Origin: Clostridium thailandense
GTDB taxonomy: Bacteria; Bacillota; Clostridia; Clostridiales; Clostridiaceae
Assembly: GCF_019207025.1 (NCBI RefSeq)
Contig: NZ_JAEEGC010000014.1
Coordinates: 1 to 64,000 of the forward strand
Direction of reading: 5' to 3'
Length of the DNA stretch: 64,000 bases
The notes below the pieces were generated by a model that saw only the letters and a program-made list of their open reading frames with translations, did no database searches and was not told the origin of the DNA. Shown piece after piece: positions 53,459 through 64,000 of the stretch (position 1 is its first letter; each line of letters starts with the position of its first letter). The position numbers and the translations under genes are program-made.

Positions 53459-54649
53459 ATGACAAAAAATAAAAAAACAGTAGTTATAGGAGTAACAGGT
53501 GGTATCGCTGTATATAAGGCATTAGATGTGGTAAGTAAATTAAAAAAGAAAGATTACGAGATACATGTAATAATGACTGATTCAGCTACAAAGTTTGTAA
53601 ATCCTTTAAGTTTTCAAACTTTAAGCCAGAATATTGTAAACTATGACATGTTTTGTGAACCAAAGGCATGGGAGATTCAACATATATCCCTTGCTAAAAA
53701 AGCAGATCTGATGGTGGTGGTTCCTGCTACAGCTAATATTATAGGAAAGGTTGCAAATGGGATAGCAGATGATCTTTTATCAACTACTATTATGGCAACA
53801 AAGGCTCCTGTAGTTTTTGCTCCTGCTATGAATACAAATATGTATAACAATTCTATTGTTCAAGACAATATTCGTAAGCTTAGAGAATATGGATATACAT
53901 TTATAAATCCAGCGAGCGGGAGATTGGCTTGCGGAGATGAAGGTGAAGGTAAGTTAGCAGATACAGAGTTAATATCAAAACATATTGAAAGCATGCTTTA
54001 TGATAAGAAGGATTTGTTGGGAAAAAAAGTACTAGTCACTGCGGGGCCGACAATAGCTCAAATTGATCCAGTTAGATATATAACTAATAGATCCTCTGGG
54101 AAAATGGGATATGCAATAGCAGAAGAGGCGAGGGATAGAGGTGCAGAGGTGACCTTAGTAAAGGGACCAACATCTTTAGAACCTCCGTTTGGTATGAGTG
54201 TAATTAATGTTAGAACTACTGATGAAATGCTGGACGGTGTACTTAATAATTTTAATGAGCAAGACATCATAATAAAAGCAGCAGCTGTTGCTGACTATAA
54301 GCCAAAGCAGTATTCTGAACAAAAAATAAAGAAGGCTTCAGATGAATTTAATCTCACACTAATTAAAGGTACTGATATATTAAAGAAGTTAGGTCAATTA
54401 AAAAAAGATCAGATACTTGTGGGATTTGCAGCAGAAAGTAACGATTTGCTACAAAATGCTGAAAAAAAATTAAAAAATAAAAACCTTGATTATATCTTGG
54501 GAAATGATATTACAGCCTCAGATACAGGGTTTGCTTCAGACGACAATAGAGTGACAATTCTTTGTAGTGATGGGAGAAACATTCCTTTAGAGAAAATGTC
54601 AAAGAGACAGGTAGCAAGGGAATTATTTGATTTAATAAATGAAAAGTAA
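53459..54649 (+). CDS. coaBC: Bifunctional phosphopantothenoylcysteine decarboxylase / phosphopantothenate-cysteine ligase (CoaBC)
   Basis: CoaBC performs two steps of coenzyme A synthesis. The N-terminal flavoprotein CoaC half (about 1-180) has VVIGVTGGIAVYKALDVVSK, HISLAKKADLMVVVPATANI, the catalytic region APAMNTNMYNN and GRLACGDEGEGKLAD. The C-terminal CoaB half (about 185-396) has GKKVLVTAGPTIAQIDPVRY and ITNRSSGKMGYAIAEEA, plus KAAAVADYKPKQYSEQKIKK. The length of 396 aa is normal. Confidence 0.96.
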   Translation: MTKNKKTVVIGVTGGIAVYKALDVVSKLKKKDYEIHVIMTDSATKFVNPLSFQTLSQNIVNYDMFCEPKAWEIQHISLAKKADLMVVVPATANIIGKVANGIADDLLSTTIMATKAPVVFAPAMNTNMYNNSIVQDNIRKLREYGYTFINPASGRLACGDEGEGKLADTELISKHIESMLYDKKDLLGKKVLVTAGPTIAQIDPVRYITNRSSGKMGYAIAEEARDRGAEVTLVKGPTSLEPPFGMSVINVRTTDEMLDGVLNNFNEQDIIIKAAAVADYKPKQYSEQKIKKASDEFNLTLIKGTDILKKLGQLKKDQILVGFAAESNDLLQNAEKKLKNKNLDYILGNDITASDTGFASDDNRVTILCSDGRNIPLEKMSKRQVARELFDLINEK

Positions 54650-54656
54650 TTTTTTA

Positions 54657-54702
54657 AAGAGGGGCTGGAACTTACGATTTTTCGTAAGTAAATGCCTCTC
54701 TT
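54657..54702 (+). terminator. Hairpin between coaBC and priA
   Basis: AAGAGGGGC and GCCTCTCTT pair, and inside them ACTTACG and CGTAAGT enclose ATTTTT. A weak T-rich stretch follows. It could be a partial terminator within the long operon. Confidence 0.6.
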
Positions 54703-54749
54703 AGTTTATGGATTTATAATTTTAAAACTTAACAATAAAGGGTGATTAA

Positions 54750-56951
54750 GTGTATAGATATGCAGGAATTATAGTAAATAATACTTCTGTACAGCTAGAT
54801 AAAATTTTTACGTATAAAATACCAGAAAATTTAATGAACAAATTGTATGTAGGATTTAGAGTAAAGATACCTTTTGGAATGGGGAACAAGAAAATCGATG
54901 GATTTGTTGTAGAACTATATGAGGATATAAATGCTAAAGGTAATATTAAGGAAATACAGTCTATATGCGAAGCGTTTAGTGTATTTACTGAAAAAGATTT
55001 ACTACTCATAAAAGACATGAGAGAAAAATACCTTTGTACTTATTTAGAATGTATAAAAGTTTTTATACCTACTGGTATTTTTAAAGGAATAAAAAATAAG
55101 AGTGAAGCTTTAATATATTTAGGAAGTAAGCCTAATGGAAAATATGATAAGGAACCATATATATCAATATACAAAGTTGTGGAAAACAATAATGGCATTT
55201 ATACTAAGACTGCATTAAGCAAAGAATTTAATCTATCGCTATCGTCTATAAATACTATGCTTAAAAATGAGTTTTTAGCAGTGCAAAAACAAATTGTTAA
55301 TAGGTATAATGAAAAGCAGTATGAAGTATATTCTCCAAAAGTATTAAATGAAAAACAGCAAAAAGCAGTAGAAAGAATTTTAAAATCTAAAGATAAAGTA
55401 TTTTTATTACATGGAGTAACTGGCAGTGGTAAAACTGAAATATACATGCATTTGGTAAGTGAAATGATTGAACAAAATAAGGAATCGATAATACTAGTTC
55501 CTGAAATTGCTCTTACACCTCAGATGGTAGAAAGATTTAAAGGACGATTTGGAAAAGATATAAGTGTATTTCATAGTAAGTTATCAGAGGGGGAGAGATA
55601 TGACGAGTGGCTGCGAGTGAAAATGGGAAAAGTAAAGGTTGCAATAGGTGCTAGATCAGCGATCTTTCTTCCTTTTGAAAATTTAGGATTAATCGTTATA
55701 GATGAAGAACATGAAGGCAGCTATAAATCAGATAGTAATCCGAAATATAATGCAAGGGAAATTGGAGAGTTCAAATGCAATATGGGAGATTGTAAATTAG
55801 TTTTAGGATCAGCTACACCATCTATAGAGAGTTATTATAAATGTGAAAAGAGTAAAATTGACTTAATAACAATAAAAAATAGAGCAGATAATGCAATTAT
55901 GCCAGAAATTCAAATTGTGGATATGAGAGAAGAACTTTTGAGTAACAATAAATCAATTTTTAGTAGGGATCTATATAATTTTATTGGAGATAGATTAAAT
56001 AAGAAGGAGCAGATAATATTATTTTTGAATAGAAGAGGTTACTCTACATTTGTTTCCTGCAGAAAGTGTGGATATGTATTTAAATGTAATAATTGTGATA
56101 TATCTCTTACATATCATCATGAAGGAAAAAGACTTGTATGCCACTATTGTGGAAGCAAACAGTTTATACCTAATACATGTCCGAAATGCGGTAGCAAATA
56201 TGTTAAATATTTTGGAGTTGGAACAGAAAAGATAGAACAGGAGATAAATAAGGTTTTTCCAAGTGCAAAAACCTTAAGAATGGATTTTGACACTACAAGA
56301 AGCAAAAATTCTTATGAAAATATATATAAAGATTTTAAGGCTGGAAAAGCAGATATATTAATTGGCACACAAATGGTAGCAAAGGGTCTTGATTTTAAAA
56401 ATGTCACCTTAGTTGGAGTTATTGCAGCAGATTTGTCTTTAAATCTTCCAGATTTTCGCTCTACGGAGAGAACCTTTCAATTAATAACTCAAGTATCTGG
56501 AAGAGCAGGTAGAGGAGAAAAGGCAGGGAAGGTTATAGTTCAAACATATAATCCTGACAATTATAGTATTAGGTATGCTTGTGATAATGATTATAGTAAT
56601 TTTTATAAGGAAGAAATAAATATAAGATATACTATGGATTATCCACCTTTCTCAGAAATACTTTTAATTAACATGAGTAGTAAAAATGAGAATATCTTAA
56701 TAAAAAGTATACAGAATGTTGGTATTTATTTAAAAAATAAAATAGAAAAAGATGATAAAATTAAAATGTTAGGACCATGCCCCTGTCAAATTTCTAAGAT
56801 TAAAGAACTTTATAGGTGGCAAATTATCTTAAAGGGAAAAATAACTAGAGAATTTGGAGAAAGTGTGAGAAAAATAGTTTATGATTTATTAAAAGATGTT
56901 TATAATGATATAAGGGTAAGTATAGATATGAATCCAAACAGCTTATTATAA
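54750..56951 (+). CDS. priA: Primosomal helicase PriA
   Basis: PriA restarts stalled replication. The 733-aa protein (GTG start) has the N-terminal DNA-binding domain, then Walker [15 protein letters not shown] near residue 225 and Walker [25 protein letters not shown] and [13 protein letters not shown] come next. The zinc-binding cysteines are in [14 protein letters not shown] and [20 protein letters not shown] (four CxxC pairs). The C-terminal helicase motifs are [18 protein letters not shown] and [23 protein letters not shown] precedes the start; def follows after 16 bp. Confidence 0.96.
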   Translation: MYRYAGIIVNNTSVQLDKIFTYKIPENLMNKLYVGFRVKIPFGMGNKKIDGFVVELYEDINAKGNIKEIQSICEAFSVFTEKDLLLIKDMREKYLCTYLECIKVFIPTGIFKGIKNKSEALIYLGSKPNGKYDKEPYISIYKVVENNNGIYTKTALSKEFNLSLSSINTMLKNEFLAVQKQIVNRYNEKQYEVYSPKVLNEKQQKAVERILKSKDKVFLLHGVTGSGKTEIYMHLVSEMIEQNKESIILVPEIALTPQMVERFKGRFGKDISVFHSKLSEGERYDEWLRVKMGKVKVAIGARSAIFLPFENLGLIVIDEEHEGSYKSDSNPKYNAREIGEFKCNMGDCKLVLGSATPSIESYYKCEKSKIDLITIKNRADNAIMPEIQIVDMREELLSNNKSIFSRDLYNFIGDRLNKKEQIILFLNRRGYSTFVSCRKCGYVFKCNNCDISLTYHHEGKRLVCHYCGSKQFIPNTCPKCGSKYVKYFGVGTEKIEQEINKVFPSAKTLRMDFDTTRSKNSYENIYKDFKAGKADILIGTQMVAKGLDFKNVTLVGVIAADLSLNLPDFRSTERTFQLITQVSGRAGRGEKAGKVIVQTYNPDNYSIRYACDNDYSNFYKEEINIRYTMDYPPFSEILLINMSSKNENILIKSIQNVGIYLKNKIEKDDKIKMLGPCPCQISKIKELYRWQIILKGKITREFGESVRKIVYDLLKDVYNDIRVSIDMNPNSLL

Positions 56952-56967
56952 TTACGGAGGTAAAGAA

Positions 56968-57423
56968 ATGGCTTTAAGAAATATAAGAAAATATGGTGAT
57001 GAAATACTTAGGAAAAAAAGTAGAAAAGTAGACGAGATAAATGATAGAATCTTAACTTTGATTGCAGACATGGAAGAAACGATGTATGATGCTCAAGGAG
57101 TAGGTCTTGCGGCACCACAAGTTGGAATACTTAAGAGGATTGTAGTAATAGACGTTGGAGAAGGAATGTTAAGCCTTATAAATCCTGAAATTATTTCACA
57201 AGAAGGAAGTCAAATAGATACGGAAGGTTGTTTAAGTGTTCCTGGTGAGCAGGGAGAAGTAGACAGACCGAATAGAGTTAAAGTAAAGGCTCAGAATGAA
57301 AAGGGTGAGGAGATTGTAATTGAAGGAGAAGGCCTGCTTGCAAGAGCTTTGTGCCATGAGATTGATCATTTGGATGGTATATTATTTGTTGATAAAATCA
57401 TAAAAAGTGAAGGAGGAGAATAA
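56968..57423 (+). CDS. def: Peptide deformylase
   Basis: Def removes the N-formyl group from new proteins. The 151-aa enzyme has the three family motifs: [10 protein letters not shown] (motif 1), EGCLSVPG with its metal-binding Cys (motif 2) and [11 protein letters not shown] with the HExxH metal site (motif 3). ACGGAGGTAAAGAA precedes the ATG. fmt, which adds the formyl group to initiator Met-tRNA, begins 3 bp after the stop; this def-fmt pair is nearly universal. Confidence 0.97.
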   Translation: MALRNIRKYGDEILRKKSRKVDEINDRILTLIADMEETMYDAQGVGLAAPQVGILKRIVVIDVGEGMLSLINPEIISQEGSQIDTEGCLSVPGEQGEVDRPNRVKVKAQNEKGEEIVIEGEGLLARALCHEIDHLDGILFVDKIIKSEGGE

Positions 57424-57426
57424 GAT

Positions 57427-58356
57427 ATGAATATTGTTTTTATGGGAACTCCAGAATTTGCGGTGCCATCATTAAAAAGTCTTATAGATGAATTTGGTGT
57501 AAAGGCTGTTTTTACACAACCAGATAGACCTAAAGGTAGAGGTAATAAATTAGCAATGTCGCCGGTAAAAGAAGTAGCTCTGCAGAATGATATATCTGTA
57601 TTTCAGCCTGAAAAATTGAAAAATGACATAGAAGCTATTCGAAAGTTAAAAGATATGGAACCAGACTTTATTGTAGTTGTAGCATATGGGCAAATACTAA
57701 CAAAAGAGATACTAGATATACCTAAATACGGATGTGTTAACTTACACGCATCGCTTTTGCCAAAGTATAGGGGAGCAGCTCCAATAAATTGGGCTATAAT
57801 AAATGGGGAAAAAGAAAGTGGAAACACAACTATGCTTATGGATATAGGTTTAGATACAGGAGATATGCTTTTAAAGAGTAGGATAGAGATTACAGATGAT
57901 ATGACTGCGGGAGAGCTACACGACATCATAATGGAGGATGGAGGAAAGCTTCTTATTAAAACTATAAATGGTTTAGTTGATGGATCTATAGTTAGGGAAA
58001 TGCAAGGAGAAACGCCAACAGCTTATGCAAAGATGCTTGATAAAAGTGTAGCTAAAATTGATTGGAATTTAAGTAGTGATGAGATAAAAAGCTTGATAAG
58101 AGGTTTAAATCCTTGGCCAGTTGCATATACTCACTATGATGGAGAAAATATGAAAATTTTTAAAGCTAAATCCTTTAAAGAAGAACATAATTGCGAACCA
58201 GGATATGTTATAGAAGTTTCAAAAAGTGGGATGAAGGTAGCATGTGGAAAAGGAGTCTTATTGATAGAAGAAATACAGTTTCCTGGTAGAAAAGCTATGA
58301 ATGTAGAACAATATATAAGAGGACACGAAATAAAGACTGGTGTTATTCTTAAATAG
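57427..58356 (+). CDS. fmt: Methionyl-tRNA formyltransferase
   Basis: Fmt formylates Met-tRNAi with 10-formyltetrahydrofolate. The 309-aa protein shows [19 protein letters not shown], the catalytic core region [20 protein letters not shown], the Asn/His motif [20 protein letters not shown] and [13 protein letters not shown]. The C-terminal tRNA-binding domain reads [35 protein letters not shown] precedes the ATG. Sits in the priA-def-fmt-protease-rsmB order typical of clostridia. Confidence 0.97.
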   Translation: MNIVFMGTPEFAVPSLKSLIDEFGVKAVFTQPDRPKGRGNKLAMSPVKEVALQNDISVFQPEKLKNDIEAIRKLKDMEPDFIVVVAYGQILTKEILDIPKYGCVNLHASLLPKYRGAAPINWAIINGEKESGNTTMLMDIGLDTGDMLLKSRIEITDDMTAGELHDIIMEDGGKLLIKTINGLVDGSIVREMQGETPTAYAKMLDKSVAKIDWNLSSDEIKSLIRGLNPWPVAYTHYDGENMKIFKAKSFKEEHNCEPGYVIEVSKSGMKVACGKGVLLIEEIQFPGRKAMNVEQYIRGHEIKTGVILK

Positions 58357-58390
58357 AAAAGAGAATTGAGGAGAAGATGGAGGTATAGAA

Positions 58391-59068
58391 ATGTTTTTTG
58401 ATAGAACATTTATAATTCTAATTCCGGCATTAATTATAGCGGCTTATGCACAATATAAAGTTTCATCTACTTATGAAAAATACTCTACCTATGGAAATCA
58501 TAATGGATATACTGGAGCGCAAGTTGCAAGAATGCTTTTAGATGGCAATGGTTTATTGGATATACCGGTAGAAGTTATTTCTGGTAAGCTTACGGATCAT
58601 TATGATCCTGCACGTAGAGTAATGAGATTGTCTGAAGGGGTTTTTTATGGGAATTCTGTGGCAGCCATAGGGGTAGCAGCACACGAAACAGGCCATGCGA
58701 TTCAACATAGCAGGCATTATGCTCCTTTAATAATAAGAAATTCTATAGTTCCTGTAGTCAATTTTGGCTCTAGTGCTTCATGGTTATTGTTTATCTTAGG
58801 TATGATTTTTAGATCAGGAAATCTTATAAATATAGGTATACTTCTTTTTTCATCAGTAGTTATTTTTCAAATTGTAACACTGCCTGTAGAATTTGATGCA
58901 TCAAATAGAGCTTTAAAATTATTGGATTCAAGAGGAATACTACATTCAGAAGAATTAAAAGGTGCTAAATCAGTATTAAATGCTGCAGCTATGACATATG
59001 TAGCAGCTGCATTGATGGCTATAGCTCAGTTACTAAGACTAATAATACTTAGTAGAGAGAATGATTAA
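58391..59068 (+). CDS. Membrane zinc metallopeptidase (YugP-type)
   Basis: The 225-aa protein matches the YugP/putative neutral zinc metallopeptidase family. It has an N-terminal membrane segment (about 4-20), STYGNHNGYTGAQVARMLLD, and LTDHYDPARRVMRLSEGVFY. The zinc site is GVAAHETGHAIQH (HExxH at about 97-101), followed by two or three more membrane segments and the downstream ligand region LPVEFDASNRALKLL. The substrate is unknown. It lies between fmt and rsmB, a frequent clostridial arrangement. Confidence 0.9.
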   Translation: MFFDRTFIILIPALIIAAYAQYKVSSTYEKYSTYGNHNGYTGAQVARMLLDGNGLLDIPVEVISGKLTDHYDPARRVMRLSEGVFYGNSVAAIGVAAHETGHAIQHSRHYAPLIIRNSIVPVVNFGSSASWLLFILGMIFRSGNLINIGILLFSSVVIFQIVTLPVEFDASNRALKLLDSRGILHSEELKGAKSVLNAAAMTYVAAALMAIAQLLRLIILSREND

Positions 59069-59096
59069 ATATATTATTTGAAATAGAGGTAAAATA

Positions 59097-60428
59097 ATGG
59101 ATAACGCTAGAAGAACAGCAGTAAAGGTGCTAAATGAGATACTGCAAAAGGGTGCATTTTCTAATATTGTATTAGGAAAAGAGTTAAATAGATCCAATTT
59201 AAATGATAAAGACAGAGCACTAGCAACAGAGATTGTATATGGAACATTAAAATATAAATATACTATTGATACTATGCTGAATTATTTTATAAAAAGTGAT
59301 TTAGAAAAAATGGATATAGACATTTTAAATATACTCAGAATATCCTTTTATCAAATGGTATATTTAGATAAAATTCCAGAGTTTGCTATAGTAAATGAAG
59401 CGGTAGAATTAGCAAAAAGAAATTCTATAAAAGGTTCCAGATTAGTTAATGGTGTACTCAGAAATTATTTGAGAAATAAAGATGTAGATTATGCTAAAAA
59501 TATAAAAAGCAATATGGAAGTTCTAAGTTTTAAATATTCCTTTCCAAAGTGGATGGTAAAGTTATTTATTAACCAATATGGCAGTGAGTGTTCAGAGAGA
59601 ATCCTAGGTGGCCTGAATATGGTACCCGGTATCACAGTTAGAGTCAACAATTTAAAAATAGATTATGAAGAGGCATGGAAGCAGCTAGAGCAAAATGGCT
59701 ACGACATAGAAGAAGGAAAGATATGCCCAGAAGCTATTGTAATAACTAAGGGAAGAAATATAGAAGATAATCCATTGTTTGTAGACGGATTAATAACTGT
59801 TCAAGATGAAAGTGCAATGATGGTTGCTCCTTCGATGGATTTGCAAGAAGAAATCACTGTTTTAGATTTATGTAGTGCTCCTGGTGGAAAGACTTGTCAC
59901 ATTGCAGAGATTATGAATAATACTGGAGAAGTATTTGCCTTTGATATTCATGCAAGTAAACTGCCATTAATTAAAGAAAATGCAAAAAGACTTGGGATAA
60001 ATAATGTTAATTATGATGTGTTAGATGCCACAAGGTATGAAATGAAATATAAAGAAAAGGCAGATAGAGTGCTTATAGATGTTCCGTGTTCGGGATTAGG
60101 AATAATAAGAAAAAAGCCTGAAATTAAATGGAATAAAAATACAAATGATACAAAAGAACTTGTAGAGATTCAAAGAAAAATTATGGTTAATGCTTCTAAA
60201 TATGTTAAGCCAGGAGGAAAGCTCATTTATTCTACTTGTACTTTAAATAAAGATGAAAATGAAGAGAATATAAAATGGTTTATAAAAAATCATAGTGAGT
60301 TTGATATGGAGTCTCTTTATTTTGGAGAAGCAGAAAATATAATTTATCATAAAGAAGGATGTATGACTATCCTGCCTGATAAGTATATGGATGGGTTTTT
60401 TATAGCAAAAATGGTAAAGCGTAGGTAG
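59097..60428 (+). CDS. rsmB: 16S rRNA (cytosine-967-C5)-methyltransferase RsmB
   Basis: RsmB methylates C967 of 16S rRNA. The 443-aa protein joins an N-terminal NusB-like RNA-binding domain (about 1-140; [35 protein letters not shown]) to a C-terminal SAM-dependent methyltransferase. The latter has [11 protein letters not shown], motif [20 protein letters not shown], the acidic FDIHASKL, the PCS motif [15 protein letters not shown], and the catalytic Cys in [26 protein letters not shown] precedes the ATG. rlmN follows after 11 bp. Confidence 0.95.
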   Translation: MDNARRTAVKVLNEILQKGAFSNIVLGKELNRSNLNDKDRALATEIVYGTLKYKYTIDTMLNYFIKSDLEKMDIDILNILRISFYQMVYLDKIPEFAIVNEAVELAKRNSIKGSRLVNGVLRNYLRNKDVDYAKNIKSNMEVLSFKYSFPKWMVKLFINQYGSECSERILGGLNMVPGITVRVNNLKIDYEEAWKQLEQNGYDIEEGKICPEAIVITKGRNIEDNPLFVDGLITVQDESAMMVAPSMDLQEEITVLDLCSAPGGKTCHIAEIMNNTGEVFAFDIHASKLPLIKENAKRLGINNVNYDVLDATRYEMKYKEKADRVLIDVPCSGLGIIRKKPEIKWNKNTNDTKELVEIQRKIMVNASKYVKPGGKLIYSTCTLNKDENEENIKWFIKNHSEFDMESLYFGEAENIIYHKEGCMTILPDKYMDGFFIAKMVKRR

Positions 60429-60439
60429 GTGTAATATAT

Positions 60440-61486
60440 ATGTACAATATTTTTAATTTTAATCTTCAAAATTTGAAGCAATGGATGAAGGAAAATAAGG
60501 AAAGCGAGTTTAGAGCTAAACAGGTATTTGGTTGGATATATAAAAATATATGGGACTTTGAAGAAATGAACAATGTTCCTAAAAGTACTAGAGAAAAACT
60601 GAAAAAATCTTTTTATATAGAGATTCCAAGTGTTGCTCGTATGTATAAATCTGAATTGGATGGCACTACTAAATTTCTTTATAAATATAGAGATGGGAAT
60701 ATTATTGAATCTGTAGTAATGAAATATAAACATGGTAATTCTATTTGTGTTTCTACTCAGATTGGATGTAGAATGGGATGCAAATTTTGTGCTTCCACAT
60801 TAGGAGGAATAGTAAGAAATTTAAGCAGTGGAGAAATATTGGCACAAGTGCTAAAATCACAGGAGCAAATAGGAGAAAGAATATCCAATATAGTATTAAT
60901 GGGAAGTGGAGAACCATTAGATAACTATGAGAATGTAATGGAATTTTTAGATTTAGTAAAGGCTGAATATGGGCTAAATATAGGTCAGAGACATATAACT
61001 CTTTCTACTTGTGGAATAGTACCTAAAATTAAAGAACTTGCAGACAAGGGTTTACAAATAACCCTGGCTATCTCTCTTCATGCCCCTAATGACGACTTAA
61101 GAAAATCAATGATGCCTATAGCTTACAAATATTCCATAGATGAGTTGATGGAAGGTTGTAAGTATTACATAGAAAAGACTAATAGAAGAATAACTTTTGA
61201 ATACGCTCTTGTAAACGGAGTCAACGATACTAAAGAGTGTAGCAAACAGTTAATTCAGCTTTTAAAAGGTATGCTTTGCCATGTAAACTTGATACCTGTA
61301 AATGAGGTTAAAGAGAGAGAGTTTAAGAAATCTTCTTCAGACAACATAAAAAATTTTCATGACATATTAGTAGACAATGGAGTTGAAACTACTATTAGAC
61401 GAGAAATGGGAGCTGATATTGATGCGGCTTGTGGACAATTAAGAAGAAGCTACTTAAAATCAAAAAATGATTTAAAAGGGGTGTAG
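60440..61486 (+). CDS. rlmN: Dual-specificity RNA methyltransferase RlmN
   Basis: RlmN is a radical-SAM enzyme that methylates A2503 of 23S rRNA and A37 of some tRNAs. The 348-aa protein has the [4Fe-4S] motif [11 protein letters not shown] (CxxxCxxC, about 110-117), the MGSGEPLDN segment and [32 protein letters not shown] comes next. The acceptor Cys near the C-terminus is in [29 protein letters not shown] precedes the ATG. prpC begins 3 bp after its stop. Confidence 0.96.
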   Translation: MYNIFNFNLQNLKQWMKENKESEFRAKQVFGWIYKNIWDFEEMNNVPKSTREKLKKSFYIEIPSVARMYKSELDGTTKFLYKYRDGNIIESVVMKYKHGNSICVSTQIGCRMGCKFCASTLGGIVRNLSSGEILAQVLKSQEQIGERISNIVLMGSGEPLDNYENVMEFLDLVKAEYGLNIGQRHITLSTCGIVPKIKELADKGLQITLAISLHAPNDDLRKSMMPIAYKYSIDELMEGCKYYIEKTNRRITFEYALVNGVNDTKECSKQLIQLLKGMLCHVNLIPVNEVKEREFKKSSSDNIKNFHDILVDNGVETTIRREMGADIDAACGQLRRSYLKSKNDLKGV

Positions 61487-61489
61487 AAA

Positions 61490-62221
61490 ATGGTGGGGAT
61501 ACTATCTGATATAGGTAATGTCAGAAAAATAAACGAGGATTCAGTAGGTTATTATAAGAATGAAGGTTTTGGTGTTTATATTGTTGCTGATGGAATGGGC
61601 GGACATAATGCTGGAGAAGTAGCTAGCAAAATAGCTGTAGATACTATTATAGGTTATATAAAATCATTGAATGATCTAGAAGATATGGAAGGTATTTTAA
61701 TACACAGCATAAAGATGGCGAATAGAAAAATCTTTAGTCTATCCAAAAGTAATGATGGATTAGTTGGAATGGGGACAACTATAACTGCATGTTTAGTAAA
61801 AAATAATAAAATGATTGTAGCTAATGTGGGGGATAGTAGCTGTTACGTTATGAAGCTTAATGGTATTACCAAAGTAACAAAGGATCACTCATTAGTTCAG
61901 CAATTAGTTGATGAAGGAAGTATTACTGAAGAAGAAGCAGAAAGTCATCCTAATAAAAACATAATAACAAGAGCATTAGGAACAAATGAGTTTGTAGAAA
62001 TAGATACTTTTGATATAGAATTGAGTGATATTACTAAAGTAATTTTATGTACTGATGGATTGACTAATGGGGTTAATACAAGTGAAATGTATGATATAAT
62101 ATTTAATAATAATAACGAGGAATCTTGTATAAAGTTAGTTGAGCTTAGTAAACTGAAAGGTGGAAGAGATAATATATCAGTTATCGTATTTGAAGGAGAG
62201 TGTGAAGATGATAGGAACTAA
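61490..62221 (+). CDS. prpC: PP2C-family Ser/Thr protein phosphatase PrpC (Stp)
   Basis: PrpC reverses phosphorylation by PrkC. The 243-aa enzyme shows the PP2C metal motifs: DIGNVRKINEDSVGYY, YIVADGMGGHNAGEVASKIA, GMGTTITACLV, NVGDSSCYVMKLNG, the VTKDHSLVQQLVDEGSITEE lid segment, NIITRALGTN, and CTDGLTNGVN with GGRDNISVIV at the end. The Asp residues for two Mn/Mg ions are all present. The prkC start lies inside its last codons (14-bp overlap), so the phosphatase and kinase are made in step. Confidence 0.95.
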   Translation: MVGILSDIGNVRKINEDSVGYYKNEGFGVYIVADGMGGHNAGEVASKIAVDTIIGYIKSLNDLEDMEGILIHSIKMANRKIFSLSKSNDGLVGMGTTITACLVKNNKMIVANVGDSSCYVMKLNGITKVTKDHSLVQQLVDEGSITEEEAESHPNKNIITRALGTNEFVEIDTFDIELSDITKVILCTDGLTNGVNTSEMYDIIFNNNNEESCIKLVELSKLKGGRDNISVIVFEGECEDDRN

Positions 62222-64000
62222 GCTGGGTAATAGATATGAGTTGTTGGAGAAGATTGGAGAAGGAGGCATGGCGGTAGTTTATAAAGCAAAATGTCACTTG
62301 CTGAACCGCTATGTTGCTGTAAAAATACTAAAAGATGAATATTCTAATGATAAGGAATTTGTTGAAAAATTTAAAAGGGAAGCTGCAGCTGCAGCGAGTC
62401 TTTCTGATAATAATATAGTTAACATTTATGATGTAGGCACTCAAGAAGACATTAATTATATAGTAATGGAATATGTTAAGGGAAAGACATTAAAGGAAAT
62501 AATACGTGAAGAAGGAAAATTACCCACAGCCACAGCAATTAATATTGCATCACAAATAGGGAAGGCTTTGGAGTGTGCTCATAGAAACAACATAGTACAT
62601 AGAGATATAAAGCCTCATAACATTTTAGTGACTGAAGAGAGTGTGGTTAAAGTAACAGATTTTGGTATTGCAAAAGCATCAAATTCAGTTACTATAACTA
62701 ATTCTAGTAAAATAATGGGATCAGCTCATTATTTTTCACCAGAGCAAGCAAGAGGAAGTTATGTAGATTGTAGAACTGATATATATTCTCTTGGAATAGT
62801 AATTTATGAAATGGTAACAGGAAGAGTGCCTTATGATGCGGAAAGTCCAGTATCTGTGGCTTTAAAGCATATACAGGAACCAGTCGTTCCGCCAAAACAA
62901 TTAAATGAAAGAATACCTGAAAGTTTAAATAAGCTCATATTAAAAGCTATTGAAAAAGAGCCAATAAGAAGATATCAAAATGTGAAAGATATGATTAGTG
63001 ATTTGAAAAAAATAGAAAATAATCAAAATCTTAATATCTCGACTAACGTTTCAGACTCTGATATGACAAGAGTTATGGATCCTATAATAGTAAATGACAA
63101 ATACAAAAGAAATGAAGAATATGATGATGAATCGGCATATCATAGAAGAGGCATAGGATCTAAAAAGAGAAAAACATTAATTGGAGCTGCTATAGCAATA
63201 CTTGTAGTAGTTATAGGTGCTGTATCAGGATATTTTGCTTTTAGCAAAGTGGCAAATACTACAGAAACTACAGTACCTAATATAGTTGGTATGAAGCAGG
63301 ACGAAGCTAAAAAACTTGTTGAAGAAAGAAAGTTGAAATTTACAGCAATTGCAAAAGAAAAAAGTGATAAACCGGAAGGAACTGTTCTTAGAACATATCC
63401 TTCTGAAGGCACCAAGGTAAAAATAGATTCTGAAGTTAGGGTTAGTATAAGCGGAGGACAAGATAAATTAGAAGTACCAAGCTTAATAGGGGTAGATTTA
63501 AATTCAGCTAAAGAGATAATTTCAAACAGTGGTTTGAAACTGGGTAAAGTAACAAGGGAATATAGTGATACTATATCTAAAAATTCGGTTATAAGACAGA
63601 CTCCAGACGCCGAGACAAATGCGAACCCTAATACTAGCATAGATCTTGTAGTAAGTAGCGGACCACAAGTTAAATATATTGATGTACCGAATGTAGTTGA
63701 TAAGAATATAGATGAAGCAGCATCTATAATAAGTAATACTGGAGTTAAGATTTCAAAGAATGCAAAGGAAACAAACGATAAATCCCAAGATGGAAAAGTA
63801 ATAGACCAAAGTGCATCAGGATCAGTTAAAGAAGGAACAACTATAACTTTAACTTATTACAAGTATAAAGAGCCAGATGGTTCTTTAGGACAAAATGGAG
63901 GAACTCAAAACGGCACTCAAGGTAAGGATGGAACAACTCAGACCGCTGATGGAAGTCAAAATACTGGAACTAAGCCAAGTGATACAAATAAGCCAACTGG
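62208..64000 (+). CDS. prkC: PASTA-domain Ser/Thr kinase PrkC (Stk), 3' end outside window
   Basis: The ATG at 62208 lies 7 bp after AAGGAGAG. The frame stays open to the window end (597 codons), so the protein is cut off. The kinase domain (about 1-270) has GEGGMAVVYKA, the ATP-binding Lys in VAVKIL, HRDIKPHN (from 131) and DFGIAKA (from 151). A membrane segment (about 325-346) follows. Outside are three PASTA domains starting near 356, 423 and 493 (VPNIVGMK, VPSLIGVD, VPNVVDKN), then a Gly/Thr/Gln-rich tail. PASTA domains sense muropeptides or lipid II. IreB, near 14.3 kb, is a likely substrate. Confidence 0.95.
   Translation, partial: MIGTKLGNRYELLEKIGEGGMAVVYKAKCHLLNRYVAVKILKDEYSNDKEFVEKFKREAAAAASLSDNNIVNIYDVGTQEDINYIVMEYVKGKTLKEIIREEGKLPTATAINIASQIGKALECAHRNNIVHRDIKPHNILVTEESVVKVTDFGIAKASNSVTITNSSKIMGSAHYFSPEQARGSYVDCRTDIYSLGIVIYEMVTGRVPYDAESPVSVALKHIQEPVVPPKQLNERIPESLNKLILKAIEKEPIRRYQNVKDMISDLKKIENNQNLNISTNVSDSDMTRVMDPIIVNDKYKRNEEYDDESAYHRRGIGSKKRKTLIGAAIAILVVVIGAVSGYFAFSKVANTTETTVPNIVGMKQDEAKKLVEERKLKFTAIAKEKSDKPEGTVLRTYPSEGTKVKIDSEVRVSISGGQDKLEVPSLIGVDLNSAKEIISNSGLKLGKVTREYSDTISKNSVIRQTPDAETNANPNTSIDLVVSSGPQVKYIDVPNVVDKNIDEAASIISNTGVKISKNAKETNDKSQDGKVIDQSASGSVKEGTTITLTYYKYKEPDGSLGQNGGTQNGTQGKDGTTQTADGSQNTGTKPSDTNKPT

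Noticed and set aside
63140-63640. 166-codon minus-strand frame opposite the PASTA region of prkC
   Set aside because: The + strand frame encodes clear PASTA repeats and stays open throughout; the reverse frame is a composition artefact.

Overview
The window is AT-rich, uses ATG/GTG/TTG starts behind strong AAGGAGG-type ribosome binding sites, and carries the genes of an endospore-former (spoIIGA, sigE, sigG, sigK, spoIVA, a ymxH-like gene). Together with a DUF512 radical-SAM gene beside der, and a fur gene beside alaS-ireB-ruvX-DUF1292, this points to Clostridium sensu stricto (cluster I) or a close relative. The gene order resembles what I recall of C. acetobutylicum-type chromosomes. Species cannot be read from the window. 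It is chromosomal core sequence: I see no insertion sequence, prophage, CRISPR array or rRNA. Every gene except one small peptide ORF is on the + strand.

Layout. 1-2.45 kb: tRNA-Asn, an orphan protein, a PHP phosphatase and a flavin reductase. 2.5-7.2 kb: rarA, a tandem-repeat protein, and a MoxR ATPase paired with a zinc-metallopeptidase/VWA protein. 7.2-9.4 kb: iscR-nifS-nifU behind a consensus promoter. 9.4-11.2 kb: a possibly structured leader, a PRC-barrel protein and an AI-2E-type permease. 11.3-16 kb: an alanine T-box, alaS, ireB, ruvX, a DUF1292 gene and fur. 16-22.9 kb: RNase J, ylbF, typA, the wobble-uridine modification pair trmR/trhP, and udk. 22.9-26.8 kb: a penicillin-binding protein, sigK and pilT. 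26.8-28.75 kb: a small accessory-looking segment with a minus-strand 44-aa ORF, its possibly structured leader, and a membrane glycosyltransferase. 28.9-36 kb: ftsA-ftsZ-spoIIGA-sigE-sigG, a ymxH-like gene, nrdR and pgeF. 35.9-44.8 kb: a complete phosphate regulon (phoP-phoR, pstSCAB-phoU, DUF47-pit). 44.9-50.2 kb: DUF512, der, gpsA and spoIVA. 50.3-64 kb: asparaginase, then yicC-remA-gmk-rpoZ-coaBC-priA-def-fmt-Zn protease-rsmB-rlmN-prpC-prkC, with prkC running off the window end.

How the genes work together. Division (FtsA/FtsZ) sits directly before the mother-cell sigma activation module (SpoIIGA cleaving pro-SigE) and forespore SigG. SigK and SpoIVA, later mother-cell functions, are also in the window. 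PhoPR probably controls the pst operon beside it. PrpC/PrkC at the right end form the Ser/Thr phosphorylation switch whose known small substrate in Enterococcus, IreB, is encoded near 14.3 kb. Two PRC-barrel genes, two Fe-S radical-SAM enzymes and the isc genes are also present.

Nothing here is a certain new system. The best candidates for undescribed biology are non-coding: the leader plus 44-aa minus-strand peptide at 26.85-27.17 kb, a cloverleaf-like leader at 9.59-9.70 kb, a 20-bp perfect inverted repeat before typA, and a folded segment before pgeF. All structures were judged by eye, with no folding program or database search.
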